64,000 nucleotides of DNA from Bog-756 sp052326605 (GTDB taxonomy: Bacteria; Actinomycetota; Acidimicrobiia; Acidimicrobiales; RAAP-2), in NCBI GenBank assembly GCA_052326605.1, contig JBKQMB010000033.1, positions 62,001 through 126,000 on the forward strand. Reading direction: 5' to 3'. The notes under the pieces are model-generated. The model was not told the DNA's origin, made no database searches, and saw nothing but the letters and a program-made list of their open reading frames with translations. A program made the position numbers and the translations under genes. Every line of letters starts with the position of its first letter. The stretch's first letter is position 1. Below are positions 25,361-34,212 of this stretch, piece by piece.

Positions 25361-26484
25361 TGAAGAGCCTCGACCGAAGGACAGGGTGGATGGTCAGGAG
25401 ACGCGGGTCCACGGGAGGATCACCAATGGACGAGCAGCGTGGGACAACGGAGCAGCGTGTGACAACGGACCAGCCTTTGACAACGGAGCAGAGCCCCTTC
25501 CGGGCGTTCGGCTCACCGAGAGGCGCTGCGGCGCACGACGTCGAACCGCTTCCCACGCCGACTCTGGCATCCGCCCTCTCGCCCCGGGGCGAGGACGAAG
25601 CAGCCACGAGCCAGGTGGGGCCCACTGAGGTGGCACCGACCGCGTCGCTGCTGGGTTCGCTTTCGGACTTCAACCTCTCCGACGTCCTGACCCTGCTGGC
25701 CTCCACCGGGAAGACCGGTGAGTTCCAGGTGGCAGGCCAGAACGTGGACGGCAGGCTCTGGTTCGACCACGGCGCACTGTCCAGCGCCCATGTGGGAGCG
25801 GCCACCTCCATGGGCCAGGCGGTGTTCGAACTGGCCTGTGTGACAGACGGCTTGTTCTCCTTCACCCCGGGACTCGTCTCCTCCAGCGGTCAGCCGAACG
25901 TTCCGGTGGTCGCCGTCCTGCAGGAAGTCCGCCCCCGTGTCGAGGAGTGGAAGGAGATCCGCGACGTGGTGCCACTCGAGGCAATCGTCGGCCTGTCGCC
26001 CACTCCACCCGGCCAGGATGTCCAAATCCGCAGCGACCAGTGGCAGGTACTGACGACGGTCGGCACCGGCGGCCTTTCGGTCAAGAGGGTGCTCGACACC
26101 ATCGGGGGCGACCAGATCACCGGGCTACGCACCTTGCGCGACCTGCAGGTAGCGGGGCTCATCGTCGTCCTTCCGGCCCCGGATGGGCCGACCTCCGACG
26201 AGGGGACGCGGGCGTCGGCCGTTCCGTCCCCGCCCGCCACCGACATCACAGAAGTGTCGCCGCCGACCGCCGACCTCATCGAAGAGGTCGGAGCCGACGG
26301 CTTGGCGAAATTGCCTCCTCCTGGCGACCCGGTCCCGGCGGCGGGCGGTCTTGACGACCGGTGCCGGAGCCTGACGCAGGTGGCCATGATGCCGCCGCCG
26401 ATCAATGCCGATCCGTGGTCGCCGATCGCGGAGTCCGAAGCGAATCATTCCGGCGCCGATCTCGGGGACAACGGCTTCGACTGA
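25360..26484 (+). CDS. DUF4388 domain protein
   Basis: 374 residues from GTG 25360; ATG 25390 and ATG 25426 are alternative starts. The N-terminal third is Thr/Glu/Gln-rich and contains an 18-bp tandem repeat. A DUF4388 domain (LGSLSDFNLSDVLTLLASTGKTGEFQV, quoted in part, then DGRLWFDHGALSSAHVG) spans about residues 95-215. This domain is found in PatA/PATAN-like regulators of two-component and gliding systems. The C-terminal region (QVLTTVGTGGLSVKRVLD) recalls a winged-helix-like module. Role unknown, probably signalling. Confidence 0.8.
   Translation: MKSLDRRTGWMVRRRGSTGGSPMDEQRGTTEQRVTTDQPLTTEQSPFRAFGSPRGAAAHDVEPLPTPTLASALSPRGEDEAATSQVGPTEVAPTASLLGSLSDFNLSDVLTLLASTGKTGEFQVAGQNVDGRLWFDHGALSSAHVGAATSMGQAVFELACVTDGLFSFTPGLVSSSGQPNVPVVAVLQEVRPRVEEWKEIRDVVPLEAIVGLSPTPPGQDVQIRSDQWQVLTTVGTGGLSVKRVLDTIGGDQITGLRTLRDLQVAGLIVVLPAPDGPTSDEGTRASAVPSPPATDITEVSPPTADLIEEVGADGLAKLPPPGDPVPAAGGLDDRCRSLTQVAMMPPPINADPWSPIAESEANHSGADLGDNGFD
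25443..25496 (+). repeat. Coding tandem repeat, 18 bp x 3
   Basis: Three 18-bp units at 25443, 25461 and 25479, each starting gacaacgga, encode TTEQRV, TTDQPL and TTEQSP in the linker of the DUF4388 protein. Confidence 0.9.
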
Positions 26485-26561
26485 GCACCGGGCCGTCCTG
26501 CCCGCGGACGGATGACGCCTGCACTGCAGACTGACCCCTCATGTCGTGCCTGGGCCGTACC

Positions 26562-27185
26562 TCACGTGGTGGAGGTGATCGTGCAATTGCCGTTCTGCTG
26601 GCAGTGATGCACCACCGCGACGATGATGACTGCCAGGACGACCCCGATCACAATGCCCGCGAACCCGATGATGATGCCGGCCAGGGCCATCCCGCCGCCC
26701 CGTTGCATCCCCGCTGACCGCTTGATCTGGGATCGGGCGATGAACCCGAACACGATGGCCAGCACCGCACCGATGCCGTAGAGCCAGAAGAAGAAAGAGC
26801 ACACCAGCGAGGCGATAGCCAGGCCGTTGGTCTTGGGTGCCGCCAGGTAACCGTACGGTGCACCGCCAGGGGGGTAGCCGTAGCCGGCGTCGACCATCGG
26901 CGGATATCCCGGGCCGACCGGCGGTGGCCCGAACCCTCCGGCACCCGGCGGTGGGCCGTAGCCAGGGGCAGGTTGGGGGCCGTAGCCCGGGGCAGGTTGG
27001 GGGCCGTAGCCCGGGGGCACTCCCCCGGCATCCGGGCCAGGGAACGGAACGGGCGGTGGCCCCGAACCGTCGGGGATGGCCGGCGTCGCCAGGGACGGCG
27101 TGGCGTCTCCGGGCACCTGTTCTGGCGAGTACCACTTCCCATCCGAGGCCTGCCACCACCCGGGTCCCTGCGCTACGTCACTCAC
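26562..27185 (-). CDS. DUF2510 / DUF4190 small membrane protein
   Basis: 207 residues. The N-terminal DUF2510 motif GPGWWQASDGKWYSPE is followed by a Pro/Gly-rich linker with near-identical GYGPQPAP repeats (24-bp units around 26954-27016). A DUF4190 membrane domain comes last, with two or three helices (AIASLVCSFFFWLYGIGAVL and ALAGIIIGFAGIVIGVV). Such proteins are common in actinobacterial envelopes and of unknown function. It is 42 bp downstream of rdgB on the same strand, so it may be read through. Confidence 0.85.
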   Translation of the reverse strand: MSDVAQGPGWWQASDGKWYSPEQVPGDATPSLATPAIPDGSGPPPVPFPGPDAGGVPPGYGPQPAPGYGPQPAPGYGPPPGAGGFGPPPVGPGYPPMVDAGYGYPPGGAPYGYLAAPKTNGLAIASLVCSFFFWLYGIGAVLAIVFGFIARSQIKRSAGMQRGGGMALAGIIIGFAGIVIGVVLAVIIVAVVHHCQQNGNCTITSTT

Positions 27186-27227
27186 GCCATGGCCTCCTGA
27201 CCGCTCGAAGAACGACGCTAGCGCCCG

Positions 27228-27860
27228 TCACGGAGACGAGGAGGAACCCGGTCCCGAAGTCAGGCGCGCAGCGAGTGCCCGGAAGGCTCTGCCCCGATGG
27301 GACATCTCGTGCTTCTCGGCCGGGCTCATCTGTGCGAACGTGCGCCCGTCGCAACCGTCGGGGGCGAACACCGGGTCGTAGCCGAAGCCCGAGTCACCGG
27401 CCGGGGCCGGGGTGATCGTGCCGGTCACCTTCCCGTCTTCCCACACATCGCTGCCATCGGGATAGGCGACCAGGGCCACGCAGCGGAACTGCGCCGACCT
27501 GCGTTCCGGTGCCTCGGCTCCCGCCCGCTCCAACTCATCGAGCAGCTTGGCGACGTTGTCCGCATAGGTGGCGTGCTTTCCCGCGAACCGGGCCGAGTAG
27601 ACGCCGGGGGCTCCGCCCAGGGCTTCCACCTCCAGGCCGGTGTCGTCCGCCACCGCCGCAAGCCCGGTCGCCTCGACAAGCGCACGGGCCTTCAGCCGCG
27701 CATTGTCGACCAGGGTGTCCCCTGTCTCCTCGACATCGGTGACCGACGAGGGTCGGGGTACCAGCTCGATTCCGGGGACACTCCCCAGGATGGCCGCTAT
27801 CTCCGCGACCTTGTCCGGATTGGCGCTGGCCACGACCAGACGGTGCGTCGGCACGGTCAC
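27228..27860 (-). CDS. rdgB: XTP/dITP diphosphatase (RdgB/HAM1)
   Basis: 210 residues from GTG 27860. It removes non-canonical purine triphosphates (dITP, XTP) to keep them out of DNA. Signatures: SANPDKVAEI at the N-terminus, DDTGLEVEALGGAPGVYSAR in the catalytic loop, and the FGYDPVFAP plus MSPAEKHEMSHRGRAF region. The start overlaps the rph stop by four bases, the standard rph-rdgB arrangement. Confidence 0.95.
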   Translation of the reverse strand: MTVPTHRLVVASANPDKVAEIAAILGSVPGIELVPRPSSVTDVEETGDTLVDNARLKARALVEATGLAAVADDTGLEVEALGGAPGVYSARFAGKHATYADNVAKLLDELERAGAEAPERRSAQFRCVALVAYPDGSDVWEDGKVTGTITPAPAGDSGFGYDPVFAPDGCDGRTFAQMSPAEKHEMSHRGRAFRALAARLTSGPGSSSSP

Positions 27861-28621
27861 CGGGGGGAGGGAGGCTCCGCCAACACCTCGACCTGCATGT
27901 CGAGGAGTTGGGCGATCCCATGCTCAGCCAGGCTGAGCATCTCGTCGAGCTCTCCCTTGGTGAACGGCATCCCCTCCGCCGTCCCCTGGACCTCGATGAA
28001 CCGCCCGGACGAGGTCATCACCACGTTCATGTCCACCTCGGCCCGGCTGTCCTCCTCGTAGGGCAGATCGAGCATGCACACCCCGTCGACCACGCCCACC
28101 GACACGGCAGCCACCGCCTCGGTCAGCGGATTGGCCCGGAGCACCCCCTTCTGGACCAGCCGGGTGAGCGCGTCGTGCAGGGCGACATAGGCGCCACAGA
28201 TGGACGCGGTTCGGGTGCCGCCGTCGGCTTGCAGCACATCGCAGTCCACGGTGATCTGCAGCTCGCCCAGGGCCACCATGTCGCACACCGAGCGCAGCGA
28301 CCTCCCGATCAGCCGCTGGATCTCCTGGGTCCGGCCCGACTGGCGGCCCTTGGCCGCCTCGCGGGCGACCCGCTCGCCCGTCGACCCCGGGAGAAGCGAG
28401 TACTCGGCGGTCACCCAACCCTTGCCACTTCCCCGCATCCACGGTGGCACCCGCTCCTCCACCGAGGCCGTGCACAGCACTCTGGTCCGGCCCATCGACA
28501 CCAGCACCGACCCCGGCGCGAACACGGTGAAGTCACGTTCGAACGCAGCGGGCCTCAGTTGGTCGGTGACCCGGCCATCGGTTCTGCCGGTCACCCCCTG
28601 GGCAGTCGTTCCCTCGGTCAT
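27857..28621 (-). CDS. rph: Ribonuclease PH
   Basis: 254 residues. A phosphorolytic 3' exoribonuclease that trims tRNA precursors. Conserved PWMRGSGKGWVTAEYSLLPG, RTQEIQRLIGRSLR and the phosphate-site QADGGTRTASI are intact. A ~15-residue N-terminal extension precedes the family's usual start. It overlaps the MBL hydrolase stop (ATGA at 28618-28621) and rdgB at the other end, so all three are translationally linked. Confidence 0.96.
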   Translation of the reverse strand: MTEGTTAQGVTGRTDGRVTDQLRPAAFERDFTVFAPGSVLVSMGRTRVLCTASVEERVPPWMRGSGKGWVTAEYSLLPGSTGERVAREAAKGRQSGRTQEIQRLIGRSLRSVCDMVALGELQITVDCDVLQADGGTRTASICGAYVALHDALTRLVQKGVLRANPLTEAVAAVSVGVVDGVCMLDLPYEEDSRAEVDMNVVMTSSGRFIEVQGTAEGMPFTKGELDEMLSLAEHGIAQLLDMQVEVLAEPPSPR

Positions 28622-29409
28622 GCTCCGAACTCCTTTCCGATCGATGCCTGTTCCACGGGGGCCCCGAACGCCGCCTCGGCCTCCGCTACCACCGAGGCCG
28701 CATCGATCGTCGGCCAGCGATGGGTGATCACCAGCTTCCGGGCGCCCGCTCGGCGGGCCTGCTCTCCTGCCTGGCTACCACTCATGTGCCCCGCGGTTCC
28801 CTCGTGCTCCGAGGTGTAGGTCGCCTCGCACAGGACCAGGTCGAGGTCGGTCCCGAGCTCGGCCAGCGACCAACCGGGACCCGAGTCGGCAGAGTACCCC
28901 ACGGCGCAGGCCGGACCGTCGATGCGGACCGCCAGCGTCTCGATGGCGTGGTCCGTCCGGTGGAACGAGCAGGACAGGCCGCCGACCCGTACCGTGTCGC
29001 CGTCGGTCACCACTCGCCAGTCCAGGGTCGGCGTCGTGTCCAGCCGGGCGCGATCCCCCAGGCCGGCCGGGGCGAAGAGGGGGACACGTCGGCCGCGCAG
29101 AGCAACCCTGGCATGGGTGTCGAGGGCATAGAGGTCGGACCAGTGGTCGGGATGGTGATGGGTGATGACCACGGCATCGACCGAGGCCGGATCGACGTGG
29201 CGCTGCAGGTTTGCGAAGGTGCCCGGTCCGGCGTCGATCATGACGATGGTGCCACCGCCCGAAACCAGGTAGCCGCTTCCCGCACCCGCTGGCCCTGGCC
29301 AACTCCCATCGCAGCCGAGCACGGTGAGGGTCAGGCCGGACCGGACTTCGGTCGACTCCGGGCCGGCGGGTCCAACGGTGGAAGGGCCGGGGACGATGGT
29401 GGCGGCCAC
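28618..29409 (-). CDS. MBL-fold metallo-hydrolase (RNase Z/cyclic phosphodiesterase-like)
   Basis: 263 residues. The metal motif THHHPDHWSD lies at about 83-92, with later ligands in YSADSGP and ITHRWPT. The fold and gene order before rph match the actinobacterial MBL hydrolases known next to rph-rdgB; cyclic-nucleotide phosphodiesterase or RNase Z-like activity is possible. Start ATG 29409; the first ~24 residues are low-complexity. First gene of the three-gene operon. Confidence 0.88.
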   Translation of the reverse strand: MAATIVPGPSTVGPAGPESTEVRSGLTLTVLGCDGSWPGPAGAGSGYLVSGGGTIVMIDAGPGTFANLQRHVDPASVDAVVITHHHPDHWSDLYALDTHARVALRGRRVPLFAPAGLGDRARLDTTPTLDWRVVTDGDTVRVGGLSCSFHRTDHAIETLAVRIDGPACAVGYSADSGPGWSLAELGTDLDLVLCEATYTSEHEGTAGHMSGSQAGEQARRAGARKLVITHRWPTIDAASVVAEAEAAFGAPVEQASIGKEFGA

Positions 29410-29484
29410 CTCCCCAGGCTAGGCCGCGTGCGACGGGACCAGGGCGTCCGTTCGCCACCGGGCGCAGGGATACGCTCGAGCGCA

Positions 29485-29661
29485 ATGACCGGCGACCGCA
29501 ACGGGCGCACGTCCTCCCGGGCCTGGCTCGCCGACCACCGGAGGCAACGGGCCTGGCCGTTGGTGGCCATGGCCGTCTTCGTGGTGGTGTCGATGGCCTA
29601 CTCGCTGTTGTGGGGACCGGTCGTGGATCACGGCCACAGTCCGGAAGCGGGTGATATCTAG
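29485..29661 (+). CDS. Small single-span membrane protein
   Basis: 58 residues from ATG 29485. A basic N-terminus (GDRNGRTSSRAWLADHRRQR) is followed by one hydrophobic segment (WPLVAMAVFVVVSMAYSLLW) and a short polar tail. Start context is poor, and the end overlaps the cysM 3' end by four bases on the opposite strand. Function unknown. Confidence 0.5.
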   Translation: MTGDRNGRTSSRAWLADHRRQRAWPLVAMAVFVVVSMAYSLLWGPVVDHGHSPEAGDI

Positions 29662-30605
29662 AAGTACGTGATCCGCCTGGCGCGCTCCTCGACGATGTCG
29701 AGGTCGTCGGTCCATGCCCCGGTCGACAGGTACTTCCACCCTCCGTCGGCGGCGATCACCACGATGGTGCCCGACTCGATCCTCGCTGCTGTCTTGGCCG
29801 CCCCGGCCAGGGCCGCACCCGACGAGAGGCCGGCGAAGATCCCCACTTCGATCAGCCGGCGGGTCCACTCGATCGATTCGCGTGGGCGGACGATGCGCTT
29901 GCCGTCCAGCAGGTCGGCCCCGTTGTTGTCCGTGAAGATGGGAGGTACGTATCCGTCATCGAGATTGCGGAGGCCGTCGACCAGCTCGCCGGCCGGCGGT
30001 TCGATGGCCCACACCTTGACGTCGGGATTCTGCTCCTTGAGGAAGCGGCCGACGCCGAGCAGGGTGCCCGACGTGCCCAGTCCGGCGACGAAGTGGGTCA
30101 CCTCGGGGCAGTCGCGCCAGATCTCCGGCCCGGTGCCCTCGTAGTGGGCCTTCGGATTCGCCGGGTTGGCGTACTGGTAGAGGAAGACCCACTCGGGGTG
30201 ATCCGCGGCCAAGGCCCGTGCCCGCTTGACGGCGCCGTTGGAGCCCTCGGCACCCGGCGACTCGATGATCTCAGCCCCCCACACCTCGAGTAATTGACGC
30301 CGCTCTATGGACACGTTGGTGGCCAGCACGACCTTCAGGTGGTACCCCTTCACCCGGCAGATCAACGCCATCCCGATGCCGGTATTGCCCGACGACGGTT
30401 CGATCAGGGTCTGGCCGGGCTTCAAGATGCCGTCCTTTTCGGCCTCCTCGATCATCGACAGGGCGATCCTGTCCTTCACCGAACCCCCCGGGTTCTGCCC
30501 CTCGAGCTTGATGAGGATGCGCACCTCGGGGTTGGGACTCAGCTCGCTGATGTCCACCATCGGGGTGTTGCCGATCAGCTCCAGAACAGAGCCCTTCACC
30601 GTCAT
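29658..30605 (-). CDS. cysM: O-phosphoserine/CysO-dependent cysteine synthase CysM
   Basis: 315 residues. PLP enzyme of the cysteine synthase family: NPGGSVKDR holds the PLP lysine, EPSSGNTGIGMA binds substrate and GLGTSGTLLGVGR binds phosphate. The C-terminal ADGGWKYLSTGAW matches Mycobacterium tuberculosis CysM, which uses O-phosphoserine and thiocarboxylated CysO as the sulfur donor. The ATG overlaps the cysO stop. Co-transcribed with mec and cysO, so it is assigned to the protein-bound sulfur route, which works under oxidative conditions. Confidence 0.94.
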   Translation of the reverse strand: MTVKGSVLELIGNTPMVDISELSPNPEVRILIKLEGQNPGGSVKDRIALSMIEEAEKDGILKPGQTLIEPSSGNTGIGMALICRVKGYHLKVVLATNVSIERRQLLEVWGAEIIESPGAEGSNGAVKRARALAADHPEWVFLYQYANPANPKAHYEGTGPEIWRDCPEVTHFVAGLGTSGTLLGVGRFLKEQNPDVKVWAIEPPAGELVDGLRNLDDGYVPPIFTDNNGADLLDGKRIVRPRESIEWTRRLIEVGIFAGLSSGAALAGAAKTAARIESGTIVVIAADGGWKYLSTGAWTDDLDIVEERARRITYF

Positions 30606-30907
30606 CGGAGGTGGGGCAACCTGTCGCCGACCGCTCCCCCGGCCACGGCGGGCAGGATCGACAACTCGTCGGCATCGCCGACCGGCGTGTCGAGAGCCGA
30701 AAGGTAGCGCACATCGTCGTCGTTGAGGTACACGTTGACGAACTTGTGCATGGTGCCGTCGTCGTCGACCACCTGCCCGGAAAGCCCGGGGTACTCCGAT
30801 TGAAGGGCACGGAGCACCTCGCCGACTGTCGCCCCTTCGACCGACACCGTCTTCGCACCTCCTGCTTGTGACCGCAGCACGGTCGGGAGATTGACTTTGA
30901 CGGGCAC
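30602..30907 (-). CDS. cysO: Sulfur-carrier protein CysO with C-terminal extension
   Basis: 101 residues, ubiquitin-like (MoaD/ThiS) fold. NVYLNDDDVRYLSALDTPV and ILPAVAGG match mycobacterial CysO, which normally ends at Gly-Gly and is thiocarboxylated there. Here Gly90-Gly91 are followed by ten more residues (AVGDRLPHLR) before the TGA. The carrier can only be activated if these are removed, presumably by the adjacent JAMM protease Mec, as occurs for other masked sulfur carriers such as QbsE. The stop overlaps cysM. Confidence 0.92.
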   Translation of the reverse strand: MPVKVNLPTVLRSQAGGAKTVSVEGATVGEVLRALQSEYPGLSGQVVDDDGTMHKFVNVYLNDDDVRYLSALDTPVGDADELSILPAVAGGAVGDRLPHLR

Positions 30908-31069
30908 GGGCGCTCCTCTGGTTCCGATGGTCCGGCCGAAGGGACCGGGTGATCTCGTTCGCTTGCAGGCCTAGTGGGTTCCCATATGTGCGGTGAGGCG
31001 CTGCCCGGCCGCATCGGACGTGGGCAGATCGTCACCCTTCGGGTAATGCTGACTATTCCACTTGGGATT

Positions 31070-31477
31070 CTACCTGTGTAGCAACCGCACCGGTTCCTCG
31101 GCGATCAACCCGTCGACGATCCGGTAGCTGCGCACCACGGGCTGGGTGTCGCGGAGCGAGACCAGCACATAGTGCCACCCGGGATCCGGGGCCTGGTCCA
31201 CATCGGTCGGCGAGGGATAGGCCTCGGTGTGGGTGTGGGAATGGAACACTCCGATGATCGAGTTACCGCCGGCCTCGGCATCGCGGTCGGCACGCAGATG
31301 CTCCTTGGGGTCGACGGTGTACAGCTTGGCCGAGGCGGCCAGATTCCTCGTCGGATAGCAGGTGACCGCCTCGCCGGTCCCAGGATTGCCGCCGAGCAGG
31401 CCGCACGCCTCGTCGGGCAGGCCGACCAGGCAGTAGGCCACCATCTGATCGTGGACTGATCGGGGAAGGGACAGCAT
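31070..31477 (-). CDS. mec: M67 (JAMM) metallopeptidase Mec
   Basis: 135 residues from ATG 31477; the frame stays open to 31711 but that is Pro/Arg shadow. The JAMM motif is complete: Glu23 (PDEACGLLGG), His79-Ser80-His81, Ser89 and Asp92. In Mycobacterium tuberculosis Mec+ releases the new cysteine from the CysO-cysteine adduct. Here it may also trim the CysO C-terminal cap. It heads the mec-cysO-cysM run; the 162 bp before cysO hold no obvious terminator. Confidence 0.92.
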   Translation of the reverse strand: MLSLPRSVHDQMVAYCLVGLPDEACGLLGGNPGTGEAVTCYPTRNLAASAKLYTVDPKEHLRADRDAEAGGNSIIGVFHSHTHTEAYPSPTDVDQAPDPGWHYVLVSLRDTQPVVRSYRIVDGLIAEEPVRLLHR

Positions 31478-31698
31478 GACCAGGCTCACGCTAGAGGACA
31501 CCGGCACGACGCCGGGCGATTTCGGGAGACAACAGCGGGCGATGGGCAGTCGGGCCGCTGGTTGGCCGGGTGGTGGCAGACGGACCGGAGGTGCACGTTT
31601 AGGACGGGGGCAGGACGGCAGGCGGCATCCGGAACCCTCGCCGGCTCCACCCACATCCGGCCCCGGCCCCGGCCCCGGGGCGACTACCGTCCGAGGGT

Positions 31699-32253
31699 AT
31701 GGCGGCAGCAAAGAAGAAGAGTGCGGCCACTACCGGGGGTCGGGGCTCCGCCAAGGCCCCGGGCAAGCAGGCCGACCGAGAGGCCAACCGGGTGGTTGCC
31801 TCCAACCGTCGCGCCCGCCACGACTACGAGATCATCGACACCACCGAGTGCGGCTTCGTCCTTCAGGGCTCGGAGGTGAAGTCCCTGCGGGCCGGCCGGA
31901 TCGCGCTGCAGGACTCCTATGCCCGGATCATCGACGGCGAGATGTGGCTGTTCGGGGTGCACGTTCCGCCCTACGCCCAGGCCAATGGCTTCGGCGCCCA
32001 CGAACCCGACCGCAGGAGGAAGCTACTCCTCCACCGCCGCCAGATCGACGAGTGGATGGGGCGGTCCCAACAGCAGTCGCTGACCATGGTGCCGTTGTCG
32101 ATCTATTTCAAGGACGGCCGGGCCAAGGTCGAACTGGCCCTGGCCCGGGGGCGACGCCAGTACGACAAGCGCCACGCCATCGCCACACGGGACGCGGGGC
32201 GGGAGGCAGCCCGCGAGGCACGGGCGGCCTCCAAAGCCGGCTCGTATCGCTGA
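31699..32253 (+). CDS. smpB: SsrA-binding protein SmpB
   Basis: 184 residues. The SmpB core starts at VVASNRRARHDYEIIDT and includes GFVLQGSEVKSLRAGR, AQANGFGAHEPDRRRKLLLH and the C-terminal basic tail (KRHAIATRDAGREAAREARA). A ~30-residue Lys/Ala-rich extension precedes it. SmpB binds tmRNA and carries it into stalled ribosomes. It lies 65 bases before the tmRNA gene, the common arrangement. Confidence 0.97.
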   Translation: MAAAKKKSAATTGGRGSAKAPGKQADREANRVVASNRRARHDYEIIDTTECGFVLQGSEVKSLRAGRIALQDSYARIIDGEMWLFGVHVPPYAQANGFGAHEPDRRRKLLLHRRQIDEWMGRSQQQSLTMVPLSIYFKDGRAKVELALARGRRQYDKRHAIATRDAGREAAREARAASKAGSYR

Positions 32254-32317
32254 CATCGGCCGGGAGGTAGACTGGGCGTTCGGCTGAGCAGCCCGTTCAG
32301 TCAATGGAGATACCCCA

Positions 32318-32665
32318 GGGGGTGACAGGCTTCGACTCTGGTCGTCGAGGTGGGAGAAGCGAGCCGTGGTCTCCGGAGCCACGTTAAAGAGCCGGAACAA
32401 AAAATAAACGCCGAGCCTCAGCTCGCGCTCGCAGCCTAGAAACTGCGACGTCCGACCGGTCTCAGCCCCACGGGCCGGAATCGGGCGACATCTAGTGGGA
32501 CTCACCTGACCGGTTGCGCCGACTGGCCGTCAGGGACAACTCAGTCGGATACGGACCGACGCTGCCGCCGGTAGCGGCATCGGTCCCGACAATCCACCAC
32601 CGGCTGCGCTCGGAGAAGGCCCATTGAGAAGCCGGAGGACGCGGGTTCGATTCCCGCCACCTCCA
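32318..32665 (+). ncRNA. ssrA: tmRNA (trans-translation RNA)
   Basis: About 348 nt. The 5' end GGGGGUGACAGGCUUCGAC pairs with the 3' CACCUCC (one G-U pair), and GGTTCGATTCCCGCC forms the T arm. CCA is not encoded. The mRNA-like part follows ATAAAC: resume codon GCC at 32410 starts the tag AEPQLALAA and TAG at 32437-32439 stops it. Nine encoded residues is shorter than the usual ten or more. TAGACT at 32268-32273 may be its -10. Confidence 0.95.
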
Positions 32666-32668
32666 CGA

Positions 32669-32707
32669 TGCCTTGACCTGTTTTCCCGCAGGTCAAGGCA
32701 TTGTTTT
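32669..32707 (+). terminator. Rho-independent terminator after tmRNA
   Basis: A perfect 12-bp stem (TGCCTTGACCTG at 32669-32680 with CAGGTCAAGGCA at 32689-32700), an 8-base loop, then TTGTTTT. It stands four bases after the tmRNA 3' end. Confidence 0.93.
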
Positions 32708-32919
32708 GTCCGGAGCCGTGGGCAAACCACCCCTACTGGACACGAACACGAGCACGAGCCTTCACGGGCTTGCGCTCCCCCGCCGTACCGTATGGCCATG
32801 TCCCACCTGGAAGCTGTCTCCAGTCTGGACACTCTGTCGAGCTGATGCCCCGCGTCTACGTCACCCAATGAGTTCGCCCCGGCGGCAGCGTCGGCTGTCT
32901 CGGCTCGCTGGCGATCGGC

Positions 32920-33156
32920 TTGGTCTACGCACTGGGGGCGGTGCTCTTCATCGGGATCTTGGTACTGATCTTCGGGGTCTTCGTCGCCGCCGTTCTCATG
33001 GCTCTGGTGGCACTAGGAGTCAATCGGCTCCTGATCGCCATCTCGCCCCGATACCGGGTGCGCAGGGTCGCACAGGGCACGTTCCGGCCCACCACCAGGG
33101 TCATAGAAACCACCGCCAGGGTGATCGACACCACCAAGCCGAAGCGTCGCAACTGA
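32920..33156 (+). CDS. Small membrane protein, hypothetical
   Basis: 78 residues, start TTG 32920 or GTG 32923. One long hydrophobic region (ALGAVLFIGILVLIFGVFVA then AVLMALVALGV) is followed by a basic, Thr-rich tail ending PKRRN. It could be a two-helix hairpin. No ribosome site stands out, so the start is uncertain. No family is recognised. Confidence 0.45.
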   Translation: MVYALGAVLFIGILVLIFGVFVAAVLMALVALGVNRLLIAISPRYRVRRVAQGTFRPTTRVIETTARVIDTTKPKRRN

Positions 33157-33666
33157 AGGGGACATGCGCCTCGGGGACGCAGTGTCGGCACTTCTCCGCG
33201 CTGCCGGGCCAAAGTATCCGTAACGTTCCCAGCGCCATGACGGGTTGACCTGAACGCTATGAATCAACTGCAGCGTCTGCCACAAGTCTCAATCATGCGC
33301 TTGTCGGGCAGTCCTCATGACCGACCGCACACGCCGGTCGGCGTTCAGTGCCCACGATGTCCCTGAAGAGGATGGCCACGTTCTCCAAGGTCATCGGAGC
33401 CTTGCGCTGGCCCGCACAGTCCTACCGTGGGCGAACATGGGATTGGCACGCCGGGGGAAGTCCAGCGAGGGGCGCCAACCAGTGGCTGCACGGTGCCACC
33501 AACCGTCGGGCAAGTGTGGCATTACGACGCCGACAGAGTGCGACAGCCTGCGAAAGCGTGCGCGCAAGACCGGGTCGATACCACCCGGCCGTCGATCGTG
33601 ACACCGCCTGCATCACCGCCAGGCAGTCCTACGCCTACCATCGGACTATATGAAGGGTGATCTCGT
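33157..33666. other. Intergenic stretch without a supported gene
   Basis: 510 bases downstream of the tmRNA region. Short frames exist on both strands, but none is convincing, and composition is less GC3-biased than genes nearby. Sequence after tmRNA is a common integration zone, yet I see no integrase or duplicated tmRNA end. Confidence 0.5.
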
Positions 33667-34212
33667 GTGAAACAGCCCTCAATCGCCTGGTGGACCGGAC
33701 TCGTCCTCGTCTGCCTGGGCCTCTTCGGTGCAGCCTTTGCGATCGCCGGCCTTCTGACTGCGCTCCCGCCACCGGCCGTTGGAGGCACCTGTGGTCCCGG
33801 ACAAGGGTCCGAGGCGGCGATCGTGGCACTGCTCGACCCGGTCACGATCGGGGCCGGTCCGGAGCCCGCGGCGAGCAACGTCACCGGTCGGGCCCAGTGG
33901 TCGGAGTTCGTCAGTGAGTGCCAGAGGGCGACGGATGACAGAGCTCTTGCCGCATTCCCCATCCTCATCGTGTCCGCCGGGGTTGCGATCCTCGGTCCCC
34001 TGGTGGTCTGGAGGAGGGCCCGCAGTCGACCTGATTCATCTGCGGAAAGCGCCGTCGACGGGTGGTCGTCGCCACAATTGGAAGCTCCGTCCGCCGAACA
34101 TCCCCCATCTGCCCTGCTTGGTCCGACGTCAGAGGTGTCTGATGGCGCAGGCGCGGGAGCCGTGGCTCGGTTCCCTTCGTTGCCACAACAAGAGGAGCCG
34201 GGTGCCCAGTAA
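33667..34212 (+). CDS. Membrane protein, hypothetical
   Basis: 181 residues from GTG 33667. Two hydrophobic spans, GLVLVCLGLFGAAFAIAGLL near residues 11-30 and FPILIVSAGVAILGPLVVW near 97-115, flank an external domain with two cysteines (GGTCGPG and SECQRA). A disordered acidic C-terminal tail follows. No family is recognised. The downstream copper monooxygenase is 163 bp away. Confidence 0.6.
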   Translation: MKQPSIAWWTGLVLVCLGLFGAAFAIAGLLTALPPPAVGGTCGPGQGSEAAIVALLDPVTIGAGPEPAASNVTGRAQWSEFVSECQRATDDRALAAFPILIVSAGVAILGPLVVWRRARSRPDSSAESAVDGWSSPQLEAPSAEHPPSALLGPTSEVSDGAGAGAVARFPSLPQQEEPGAQ

